Source: Lentzea atacamensis
GTDB lineage: Bacteria; Actinomycetota; Actinomycetes; Mycobacteriales; Pseudonocardiaceae
Assembly: GCF_003269295.1 (NCBI RefSeq)
Contig: NZ_QLTT01000003.1
Coordinates: 310,001-374,000 of the forward strand
DNA length: 64,000 nt
Reading direction: 5' to 3'
In this document: positions 15,882-24,100 of the stretch, one piece after another
How positions within the stretch are numbered: the first letter of the stretch is position 1
Layout of the letters: each line of letters opens with the position of its first letter
Program-made: the position numbers and the translations under genes
Notes under the pieces: model-generated
Seen by the model: only the letters and a program-made list of their open reading frames with translations
What the model was told of the DNA's origin: nothing
Database searches by the model: none

Positions 15882-16796
15882 TTGCGCAGGGAGAACCTCG
15901 GCGGAGTCCTCGCTGCGGCAGTGGTGCCGTACGTGATGGACGTGCGGGCACCCGCGGGACTGCGCGTCGACCTGGACCGCTTCGAACGTCACTGCACCTG
16001 GCTCGTGCGAAACGGGTGCACCGGGGTGCTGGTGAACTCCTTCGCCCTCGGTGAGTCCGGCTCGCTCACGTACGCCGAACAACGCGAGGTCACCAGGGCC
16101 GCGGTCCGCGCCATCGGTTCGCGCGCCACGGTCGTGGCCGCGGTCCACGACGTCGGTGCCCATCAGGTCGTCGAGCGGATCGGGCAGGCGGCCGAGGACG
16201 GCGCGGACGCGGTGCTGTGCATGCCGCCGTTGTCCTACGAGCCCAGCCACGCCGAGATTGTGCTGCACTACGAGGCGGTCGCGGCTGCCGGGCTGCCCGT
16301 GCTGGTGTGCAACAACCCGGCCGGCTGCCGGGTCGATCTCAGCCCCGCGATCCTGGCCGAACTGTCGGCGTTGGACAACGTTGTCGGCATCTGCGACTTC
16401 TCTGGCGACGTGACGAGGATCTGGAAGACGCTGGCCCTCGCGCCGGGAACCGCGGTGATCACGGGCGGCGACACGATCGTGGTGGACAGCCTGCTCTCCG
16501 GCGCCTGCGGGTGGATCGGGGCGTTGCCGAACGTCTTCCCGGAGCAGGCGGTCCAGCTGGCCGACCTGCTGGCGTCGGGTCTGCTGGTGGAGGCGGAGGC
16601 ACTGCGGTGCGCGCTGGACGGCCCGCTGCGGTGGTACAAGCGTCCGGCGGTGGTGCAGATGGTCAAGTTCGCGATGGACTACTGCGGTCTGTACGGCGGC
16701 CCGTACCGGCCGCCGCGGCACGGGCTCGCCGCGAAGATGCTGTCCCAGGTGCGGCACGAGGTGCGGTCCGCCGTGAAATGGCTGACGCCGGGATGA
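15882..16796 (+). CDS. DHDPS/NAL-superfamily protein with lost active site
   Basis: A 304-residue TIM-barrel protein of the dihydrodipicolinate synthase/N-acetylneuraminate lyase superfamily. TTG 15882 gives the family's usual opening (RRENLGGVLAAAVVPYVMD) and follows the regulator stop by 4 bp. The fold is clear, but the catalytic positions are not kept. The Schiff-base Lys of the GIKD-SGD motif is Cys171 (codon TGC 16392-16394, GICDFSGD), and the conserved Tyr of the YN-P motif 28 residues earlier is Cys143 (VCNNP). The GTTGE pyruvate-binding loop is NSFALGE. Aldolase/lyase chemistry is therefore unlikely. The protein may bind a keto-acid, serve as a regulator's partner, or do cysteine-based chemistry. 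I am sure of the family but not of the activity. Confidence 0.82.
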   Translation: MRRENLGGVLAAAVVPYVMDVRAPAGLRVDLDRFERHCTWLVRNGCTGVLVNSFALGESGSLTYAEQREVTRAAVRAIGSRATVVAAVHDVGAHQVVERIGQAAEDGADAVLCMPPLSYEPSHAEIVLHYEAVAAAGLPVLVCNNPAGCRVDLSPAILAELSALDNVVGICDFSGDVTRIWKTLALAPGTAVITGGDTIVVDSLLSGACGWIGALPNVFPEQAVQLADLLASGLLVEAEALRCALDGPLRWYKRPAVVQMVKFAMDYCGLYGGPYRPPRHGLAAKMLSQVRHEVRSAVKWLTPG

Positions 16797-16835
16797 GCCC
16801 GCGTCAAATGAGGAAAATACTGCGGAAAATCGGCA

Positions 16836-16865
16836 TTGATCCGGCCTTCCGCCGACGGCTAGGCT
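16836..16865 (+). promoter_or_regulatory. Candidate sigma-70-type promoter
   Basis: TTGATC (16836-16841), an 18-bp spacer and TAGGCT (16860-16865) fit the actinomycete housekeeping consensus TTGAC-N18-TAG--T. Transcription would start near 16872. The first element downstream is the hairpin at 17019, so the product is either a short RNA or the leader of the 864-residue protein gene. Confidence 0.45.
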
Positions 16866-17018
16866 GGTTTCAGCCGCGTTGACGGTCTGCCGGAAATCGT
16901 TGTCCTGCAGGGGGATATCGGTTTCTGAGATCATTGCGGCCGCGTCCTGCGCAGGACGACAGGTGCGCACGGTTCGTCACCATTCCCCGATTCCCGGCGG
17001 ACCGTGCCGCCCTCTCCA

Positions 17019-17070
17019 CCGAACGCCCGCTGACCGGATCTGGACTCCCGGACGGCGGGCGTTCGGCTTT
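17019..17070 (+). terminator. Strong hairpin: terminator or leader attenuator
   Basis: A perfect 12-bp stem (CCGAACGCCCGC at 17019-17030 with GCGGGCGTTCGG at 17055-17066), a 24-base loop and then CTTT. It would end transcripts arriving from the sugar operon or from the promoter at 16836. Because it precedes the next coding region by 130 bp it could also act as an attenuator. Confidence 0.6.
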
Positions 17071-17189
17071 CACCGGAGATTCACCGCGCGAGTGAGGGAT
17101 ATCCCCGGCAGTCGGGCCGGGGCCGTCGGAGTCGTCCCGTGACGGTGCGCTCCGGTGATATCGATTTGCCGTATCGGGGAAGTACGAAC

Positions 17190-17196
17190 AGGAGGT
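17190..17196 (+). promoter_or_regulatory. Consensus ribosome binding site fixing GTG 17203
   Basis: AGGAGGT ends 6 bp before GTG 17203. It decides this start over the upstream in-frame codon at 17155. Confidence 0.8.
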
Positions 17197-17202
17197 CGCA
17201 TC

Positions 17203-19797
17203 GTGTCAGCACCCGCGACCAGTGCACAGTCACCCTCGGCGGCAGGAGGCGTGCTGCTCGCCGAGCAGTGCGGTCCGCACGTGCTGCTGCGCCGCCGCGA
17301 CGAGACACCGCGGGAAACCGCCGTCCTCTCGACCATTCCCGCGGTGCCCGGCAACGTGCTCTTCCTCGCGTCGTCCGGTGCCCACCGGCACCCGGCGTTG
17401 TTCGACGCGATCAAGGACCGCCTCGCGACGCTGCGCTCGTCGTCCGAGGGCGCGTCGCTGGAAGCCGCGTGGCTCGGCGTGTCCGACCTCGGGCACGCGC
17501 AGGGCACGTGCGGCCCGTGGCTGAAGGGGGTCGCCGACGACTGCGGCCTCGACGTCTTCGCCCCCGACGGTCCGCTGACCGCCGGCCGTGGCATCGGCCT
17601 GTACGTGAACCGCACGACCGGCGGCACCGGCTGGCGGCGCTTCGGCCCCGGTTGCAGCGGCGCTGTGGTGGTGAGCTCCAGGTTCCCCATGCCGGCGTGG
17701 GAGTACGAACTTCCGCACTCGCCCGTCGTGGCGCAGGGGGCGGTGGCCGAGTGCATCCCGGCGGGACTCGCGATCCGGCCGGAGGGCTCGAGCCCGATCG
17801 GTCTCGGCGATCCCGCGTTCGGGGTTCCGCTGAACCCGCGCATCCCCAAGCTGGTCGTGGGCGCCGTGACACCAGCCGCGGTGGTGGAGATCATCAACCG
17901 GCTCTCCGCCGAGGCCCGCGCCGACCTCCTCGTGGTGCCCGCGGCGTTGCCCGTGACGGCGCCGGAGTGGTCGCGCACCCTGGCCCGCATGCTCGGCCGC
18001 CCGGTCACGATCACCACCGGCCTGCAGGTGCTGGGCAAGGACGGCGGCCTGCGCACAGTCGTGCCGGACGCCTCGGTGACCGAACCGCTCACACCGCTCG
18101 CGACCGTGCTGCGCCAGTCACCCGGCGGCGATCCACCGCATGTGATCGACATCGCCCCCGCTCCTGCCGGCTGGCAGCCAGATGGCGCGCACCGCTACCG
18201 GCTGCTGTCCTCGCTCGACGTGGTCGCGGAAGTGGTGCCCGGCGGCGTGCACGTGCTGCTGGACGGTGAACGGTCGGCCGTCGCGACCCGCTTCGACCCG
18301 AAGTGGTGGACCCTCGCGATCGGCGCCCACGGCCGCGAGGTCACCGAACGGGAACTCGACGCCGCCCAGCTGCTGATCGACCAGTTCGGCCCCGCGCACC
18401 GGCGCGCCTCCCGCATCCGTCCACTGGGGACGTTCGATCCCGGCGCGATCGCGAAGCTGGAGTCGCACGCCTGGTCGTTGCGCCCGCAGGAAACCGCCGC
18501 GCCGCCTCCCCGCTTCGTGCACGGTGTCGACGCGCGGCCAGAGGCGGAGTCCCGGCCTGCGCCGGTGAATCGGCCGGTGGTGGCGGCGCCCGTCCGTGCG
18601 CACGTGCAGGCGCCTCGGAGCGCTCCACCGATCCTGGCGTCCGGGCCCGCGCGGGAACCTGTTGCGGTGCAACGGCCGGAGACGATCGCTGCTCCGGAGA
18701 CCGGCGCACAGGTGGTGGAGGAACCGGTCGCCACCGTTCAGACTGCTGCGGGCCCGGTCGCGACCGCTTCGCCGGTGACCGATCTTGGTGGGTCTTCGGT
18801 GGTGCTCGCTCCGCCGGTGGCCGATCCTGGTGGGTCTTCGGTCGTGACCGTTCCACCGGTGACCGATCCTCCCGCGACTCCGGTCGCGACCGATCTTCCC
18901 TCAGCTGCGGTTCCGATCGTCACGGTGTCCGGCCCCGCCCTACCGCGAACGTCGGCGGAACCTGTTGCCGCACAACCTCCGCGTGAACCGCTCGACGAGC
19001 CCGTCCCCCCACGGTCCGCGCGTCGTGCCGTCGTCATCGACTTCGCCGAGCGCGCCAGCACCCCCGCCGAACAGTCGCGGCTCGCGGTGAGCGCGGGCGC
19101 GCACTACACCGAGGCGCTGGCGGCGGTGAACGTCGGGCTGTCGGCGTGGCCGATGCTGCGGCCGGAGGCCAAGGCCGACTACGTCGCGGTCTGCCTGTTG
19201 CTCGGCAGGGGCGTGGCCGGTGCGGTGGCGTTGAACGAAACACTGGCCAACGGGGCACCGGAGCCGTTCGAGGGCTACCTGGCTTGCCTGACCTCCGGCC
19301 TGCGCCGCCTCCCCACGCATCGGAAAGTCGTGTTGCGGCAGGAGATGCTGCGCGGCGCACCGCCGCACCCGGTGGGCACCGTGCTGTGCGAGCCCGGCTT
19401 CCTCAGTGCGAGTGCCCAGCTCGACGTCACGACGCCTGGCGCGGACCTGGACGTGCTGATCTGGCCCGTCACCGCGCGGCGCACGTCCGAGCTGTTCATG
19501 GGGCGGGCGTTCGAGGAGGCGGTGTTCACCGGCGGCTGCCGGGTCAAGGTACTGGGCCTGCGCTTCGACGAGTCCGAACAGGACGGTGACGCGCGGCGGC
19601 CGGGGCAGGCGCTGCTGGTGCGCGAGCTGCTGCCCGGTGAGGATCCCGGTTCCGCGCACGCGTTGGCACGTGACGAGATGGCGCTGAACAAGCTCGAGCA
19701 GGCCTGGCGGACGCGCCGGGCCGTGACGGCGCGACTCGTGGACGACGAGGACCACGTGGCGCGGCTGACCACGCCGATGCCGGAGGTCACCCCGTGA
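17203..19797 (+). CDS. T7SS-island protein, possible C-terminal ADP-ribosyltransferase fold
   Basis: An 864-residue protein without signal peptide or membrane helices. Residues 1-320 are globular. One stretch, VFAPDGPLTAG...LYV then GWRRFGPG (about 120-150), resembles the VVAPT...GG-WR-F signature repeated in the giant protein encoded at 34.5 kb. Residues 325-430 form a second globular part (DVVAEVVPGGVHVLLDGE). Residues 440-615 are a Pro/Ala/Val linker with short repeats such as DLGGSSVV/DPGGSSVV. Residues 620-864 resemble an ADP-ribosyltransferase: Arg707 region RKVVLRQEM, a PGFLSAS element (Ser735, Ser737) and GRAFEEAVFTGG (Glu771, Glu772). The catalytic E-x-E is not exact, so this is tentative. 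The gene overlaps mycosin by 4 bp and belongs to the secretion operon. It could be a secreted effector or a cytosolic component. Confidence 0.7.
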   Translation: MSAPATSAQSPSAAGGVLLAEQCGPHVLLRRRDETPRETAVLSTIPAVPGNVLFLASSGAHRHPALFDAIKDRLATLRSSSEGASLEAAWLGVSDLGHAQGTCGPWLKGVADDCGLDVFAPDGPLTAGRGIGLYVNRTTGGTGWRRFGPGCSGAVVVSSRFPMPAWEYELPHSPVVAQGAVAECIPAGLAIRPEGSSPIGLGDPAFGVPLNPRIPKLVVGAVTPAAVVEIINRLSAEARADLLVVPAALPVTAPEWSRTLARMLGRPVTITTGLQVLGKDGGLRTVVPDASVTEPLTPLATVLRQSPGGDPPHVIDIAPAPAGWQPDGAHRYRLLSSLDVVAEVVPGGVHVLLDGERSAVATRFDPKWWTLAIGAHGREVTERELDAAQLLIDQFGPAHRRASRIRPLGTFDPGAIAKLESHAWSLRPQETAAPPPRFVHGVDARPEAESRPAPVNRPVVAAPVRAHVQAPRSAPPILASGPAREPVAVQRPETIAAPETGAQVVEEPVATVQTAAGPVATASPVTDLGGSSVVLAPPVADPGGSSVVTVPPVTDPPATPVATDLPSAAVPIVTVSGPALPRTSAEPVAAQPPREPLDEPVPPRSARRAVVIDFAERASTPAEQSRLAVSAGAHYTEALAAVNVGLSAWPMLRPEAKADYVAVCLLLGRGVAGAVALNETLANGAPEPFEGYLACLTSGLRRLPTHRKVVLRQEMLRGAPPHPVGTVLCEPGFLSASAQLDVTTPGADLDVLIWPVTARRTSELFMGRAFEEAVFTGGCRVKVLGLRFDESEQDGDARRPGQALLVRELLPGEDPGSAHALARDEMALNKLEQAWRTRRAVTARLVDDEDHVARLTTPMPEVTP

Positions 19798-20993
19798 AGC
19801 GCAAGGTGCTGCCGGTGCTGGGTGCCGCGCTCGCGCTCGCCACCACCCCGCTGCCCGGCCACGCCCAGCCGGGAGTCCTGCGTCCGGGCCAGGAATGCCT
19901 CGGGGCGCCGCCCGGCAAGATCACCGACGTGCCCTGGGCGCAGCGACAGCTGGCGCCACAACGGGTCTGGCCGCTCACCAGGGGCGGGGGAGTGACGGTC
20001 GGCGTCGTGGACACCGGCGTCGACGCGGCCAGCCCGCAGCTGGCCGGCCGCGTGCAGCAGGGGCTGGACGTGCGCAATCCGGGTGGGAAGCCCGCGAACA
20101 ACGACTGCTTCGGCCACGGCACCTTCGTGGCGGGCATCATCGCGGCCGCGACCGCCGGCGACACGTTGTTCGCCGGCATGGCACCGGATGCCACCATCCT
20201 GCCGATCCGCGTCGCCAACGAGGCGAAGGACGCGTCGGCCGCAGGGCTCGCGCATGGCATCCGCGCGGCCGTGGATGGTGGCGCGCGCGTGATCAACCTG
20301 TCGGCCAGCGCCGGCGGTCCGACCCCCGAGCTCACCGCCGCCGTGGCCTATGCCGCCGAACGGGACGTGCTGATCGTGGCGGCGTCCGGCAACAACGACA
20401 ACGACAGCAGCCCCACGCCGTACCCCGCCACGGACAAGTCGGTGGTGGCGGTCGGCGCGGTGGACCAGGAAGGCAAGCGCGCGTCGTTCTCACTGGCCGG
20501 CTCGCACGTCGGGTTGGTGGCTCCCGGCGTGAACGTGTGCAGCATCGGCCCCGGCGGCCCCGGCCAGTGGGAAGCCAGCGGCACCAGCTACGCCGCGCCG
20601 TTCGTGGCCGGGGTGGCCGCGCTCGTCCGCGCCTACCGCCCGAAGCTCACGGCCGCGCAGGTGCTGCACCGCCTCCGCGCCACCGCCGACCGTCCGCCGG
20701 CGAACCTGCCGTCCCAGGAGTTCGGATGGGGCACGGTGAACCCGCTGGCCGCGGTGACCGCGGTGCTGCCGGAAGAAGGCGAGGCCGGTGCCGTGGTGGC
20801 GCCGGTGCCCGCGGCCGCGAGCTTCCCGGTGGCTCCGTGGGAGGACCGGGCGAGCACGCTGCTCGTCACGCTCGGGCTCATCGGCGCCGCGGTGATCGTG
20901 GTCGCCATCGGCTTCGCCGTGGTGGTGCTTCCGGCCGGACGACGCCGCCGCTGGGCGCCCGCCCGCCGACTGGACACCAAAACCGACGGCTGA
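19794..20993 (+). CDS. mycP: Mycosin, type VII secretion-associated subtilisin protease
   Basis: A 399-residue membrane-anchored serine protease of the ESX secretion machine. The start GTG 19794 overlaps the previous stop. A signal peptide (KRKVLPVLGAALALATTPLPGHAQ) exports it. The subtilase triad is complete: Asp73 (VVDTG), His108 (GHGTF) and Ser265 (GTSYAAP), with oxyanion Asn200 (AASGNND). A C-terminal helix at about residues 355-382 (LLVTLGLIGAAVIVVAIGFAVVVL) followed by Arg residues holds it in the membrane with the protease domain outside. In mycobacteria MycP stabilises the secretion pore and trims substrates. It lies next to eccC in convergent orientation. Confidence 0.95.
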   Translation: MKRKVLPVLGAALALATTPLPGHAQPGVLRPGQECLGAPPGKITDVPWAQRQLAPQRVWPLTRGGGVTVGVVDTGVDAASPQLAGRVQQGLDVRNPGGKPANNDCFGHGTFVAGIIAAATAGDTLFAGMAPDATILPIRVANEAKDASAAGLAHGIRAAVDGGARVINLSASAGGPTPELTAAVAYAAERDVLIVAASGNNDNDSSPTPYPATDKSVVAVGAVDQEGKRASFSLAGSHVGLVAPGVNVCSIGPGGPGQWEASGTSYAAPFVAGVAALVRAYRPKLTAAQVLHRLRATADRPPANLPSQEFGWGTVNPLAAVTAVLPEEGEAGAVVAPVPAAASFPVAPWEDRASTLLVTLGLIGAAVIVVAIGFAVVVLPAGRRRRWAPARRLDTKTDG

Positions 20994-21025
20994 TCAACAC
21001 CGCGTCCACTCCGCAACGCTCGTGT

Positions 21026-21070
21026 TGAACGGCGCTTTTGTCCACCTCAGGTGAACAAAAGCGCCGTTCA
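21026..21070. terminator. Bidirectional hairpin between mycP and eccC
   Basis: Sixteen-base perfect arms (21026-21041 and 21055-21070; TGAACGGCGCTTTTGT and its reverse complement) with a 13-base loop sit between two convergent genes. The arm carries T-rich/A-rich blocks on both strands, so it can end transcription from both sides. The arm sequence resembles that of the hairpin at 63034-63082. Confidence 0.75.
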
Positions 21071-21151
21071 TCAATGTCTGGGCCGGTCGCGCTGCCGCAC
21101 TGCGCCGTGACGGGCCGGAGGCCTGGGGACCCAGGCCTCCGGCCCGTTCCG

Positions 21152-24100
21152 CTACCCCACGATCGGCGTCTGCACCAGGTTCACCACGCGGCGCCGGTTG
21201 ACGTACTGAGCCCGGCCCTGGATCAACGTCTTCGGCTTGACGTTGCCGATGAACGTGCCTTCCTCTCTGGGGCAGGAGAACATCACGACCGCCGTGCCGA
21301 GTTCCCACAACCGCCGCACCAGCGGGTTCATCATCGTGCGGCTCGCGTTGGTGGTGCTCCTGGCGACGATCAGGTGCAGACCGATGTCCGCACCCTGCTG
21401 CAGCAACGGCATCAGCGGCGCCATCGGGTCGTTGAAGCCGCTGGACTCCATCAACTCGAAGTCGTCGACCAGGATGAACAACCGTCCACCGGTCCACCAG
21501 TCGCGCTCACGCAGCTTGCTCGGCGGAATCTCCGGTCCCGGCACCCGGCTCTGCAGCAGCTCGGCGACCTGCTTGATCGAGGACTCCAGGCCGTCCGTGC
21601 TGACCGTGTAGTTCACCTGGTTGTCCTGCGGGACCGCGTCGTGCAGCTCGCGGCGGAAGTCCACGAACATCACCCTGCCGTCGGCCGGGCTGTAGTGCTG
21701 TGCCACGGATGCCGCGATGTGCCGCAACAGGTTCGTCTTGCCCGTCTCGGCGTCACCGAAGATCATCAGGTGCGGGTTGGCGTCGAAGTCGTGCCACTGC
21801 GGGCCGAGCGCGCCGTCCTCGATGCCCAGCGCCATCGTCACGTCGAGCTGCGGTGCCTCCGCGGTGGGCGGCGGAAGTTCCGCCGCCGTCAGCTGGTTGG
21901 GCAGCAGCTGGACCTTCGGCGCCCGCGGTGCCGACGGCAGGTCGAGGGCTTCCGCGATCTCCGCGGTGGCCTCGGCGATGTCCTCGGTGCGGCTGGTGCC
22001 GTCGATGCGCGGCAGTGCGGTGAGGAAGTGCATCTTGCCGGTCGTGATGCCGCGGCCGGGCAGTGCCGGAACGGTGGCCGCGAGCCTGCTGTTGACCTCG
22101 GACTCGAGCGGGTCGCCCAGACGCAGCTCGAACCGGGTGCCCAGCACGTCGCGCAGCCAGGGCCGCATGTCCGACCACCGGCCCGTCGCCACGACCAGGT
22201 GGATGCCGAACCCGAGACCGCGCGAGGCGAGCTCGGTGAAGCGGGGCTCCAGCTCCTCGTAGTCCTGCCGGATCGTGAACCAGCCGTCGACGACCAGGAA
22301 CACGTCACCGTAGGGATCGACGTCGAGGAACTGCCCCCGCGCGCGGGCCCGGCGGTAGCTGGTCATCGAGTCGATGTTGTTCTGCGCGAACAGCTGCTCG
22401 CGCTGGGACAGCAGGTTGTACATCTCCATCACGGTCCGGGTCACGCGGTCGCGGTCGAGCCTGCCCGCGATGCTGCCGACGTGCGGCAGCCGGGCGAGCG
22501 GGCTCAGCGTGCCGCCGAAGTCCAGGCAGTAGAACTGGATCTCGGCCGCGGTGTGGGACAGGGCGAGGGCGCTGATGAGCGTGCGCAGCAAAGTGCTCTT
22601 GCCGCTCTGGGGACCACCGGCGATGCCGATGTTGCCCTTGGCGCCCGCGAGCTGCGCGGTGAGCAGCTCGCGCTTCTGCAGGGCGGGCAGGTCGACGAGG
22701 CCGACCGGGACGGACAACGTCGAGGCGTCGTACTCGCCGACCGGACGCGGGCCGAGCTCCGGGTGGTCGACCAGCGGCGGCAGCAGCTGGTCGAGCGTCG
22801 GCGCCTGCTTGAGCGGTGGCAGCCACACCTGGTGCGCCACCGGGCCGATGCCGCGCAGCCGCGAGATCAGCACCTCCAGCATCGTCCTGGTGGTCTGCTC
22901 GGCCTGGTCGGGTTCCTGCTCCGCCTCGGCCGGGGTCGCCCTCGGCGCGACGTACTCGGTGCCGAACGCGACGAGCTGCTGCTCGACCTCGGAACGCCGC
23001 AGCCGCTTGCTGACCGGCGGGCGGTACGGGCCGGAGCAGTACGCGCCCTTGAACCTGATCAACGATGTCGTGTCCGGGCGCAGGTAACCGTTGCCGGGGT
23101 TGTTGGGCAGCTCGTACGCGTCCGGGACACCGAGCACGCTGCGGCTCTCCATGGCCGAGAACGTCCGCAGGCTGATCCGGTACGACAGGTGGCTCTCGAT
23201 CTTGTGGATCCGGCCCTCGTCCAGCCGCTGGCTCGCGAGCAGCAGGTGCACGCCGAGACTGCGGCCCAGCCGGCCGATCATCGCGAACACGTCGACGAAC
23301 TCGGGCTTGCTCGCCAGCATCTCGCTGAACTCGTCGACCACGATGAACAAGGCGGGCAACGGTTCCAGCGGCACACCCTGTGCACGAGCGGCCTCGTAGT
23401 CACGCCGCGAGGCGTAGTTTCCCGCCGCGCGAAGGAGTTCCTGGCGCCGGTTCAGCTCACCGGTCAGCGCGTCCTGCATGCGGTCGACCAGTTCCAGCTC
23501 GTCCGCGAGGTTCGTGATGACCGCGGAGGTGTGCGGCAGCTCGTCGAAACCGAGGAACGCCGCGCCGCCCTTGAAGTCGACGAGGACCAGGTTCAGCTCC
23601 TCCGACGAGTGCGTGGCCGCCATGGCGAGCACCAGCGTGCGCAGCAGCTCGCTCTTGCCGGAACCGGTGGCACCGATGAGCAGGCCGTGCGGTCCCATGC
23701 CGTCCTCGGCCGCTTCCTTGATGTCCAGCTCGATCGGTGTTCCGTTCGACGTCATGCCGATCGGCACCCGCAGCCGCTTGCGCGCACCCCCGCGGGTCTG
23801 CCGGTACGGCACCGGGTCGAACGACCGCAGGTCGCCCAGGCCCAGCAGGCTGGGCAGCTCGTAGTCGCTCGCGAGCGGTTCCTCGTTGTCCTGCACCTCG
23901 CCGATGCGGTGGCGCGCGATCAGCCGCGCCAGCGCTGCGGTGGCCTGCGGGCTCAGCGCGTCGGGCCGGCACAGCGGGCTGGTCGACGGCTTGCCCAGCC
24001 GGTCGAACGAGACGGTGCCCAGACTCTTGGCGGTCACCTCGACGTGCAGGGTGTGCGGGCGGGCCTGCCAGGAGAGCGCGCCGGAGACGTCGAGCACGAC

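Larger units (their letters stand above)
16797..17202 (+). other. 406-bp intergenic region with promoter-like and hairpin elements
   Basis: No convincing protein gene lies here; the short minus-strand frame at 16870-17073 has no ribosome site or recognisable features. The stretch holds a streptomycete-like promoter candidate (16836-16865), a strong hairpin (17019-17066) and the Shine-Dalgarno of the next gene (17190-17196). It marks the boundary between the sugar operon and the type VII secretion island. Confidence 0.6.

Noticed and set aside
16870-17073. Short minus-strand frame of 67 codons in the 406-bp gap
   Set aside because: No ribosome site, no recognisable features, and it overlaps the hairpin at 17019-17066.
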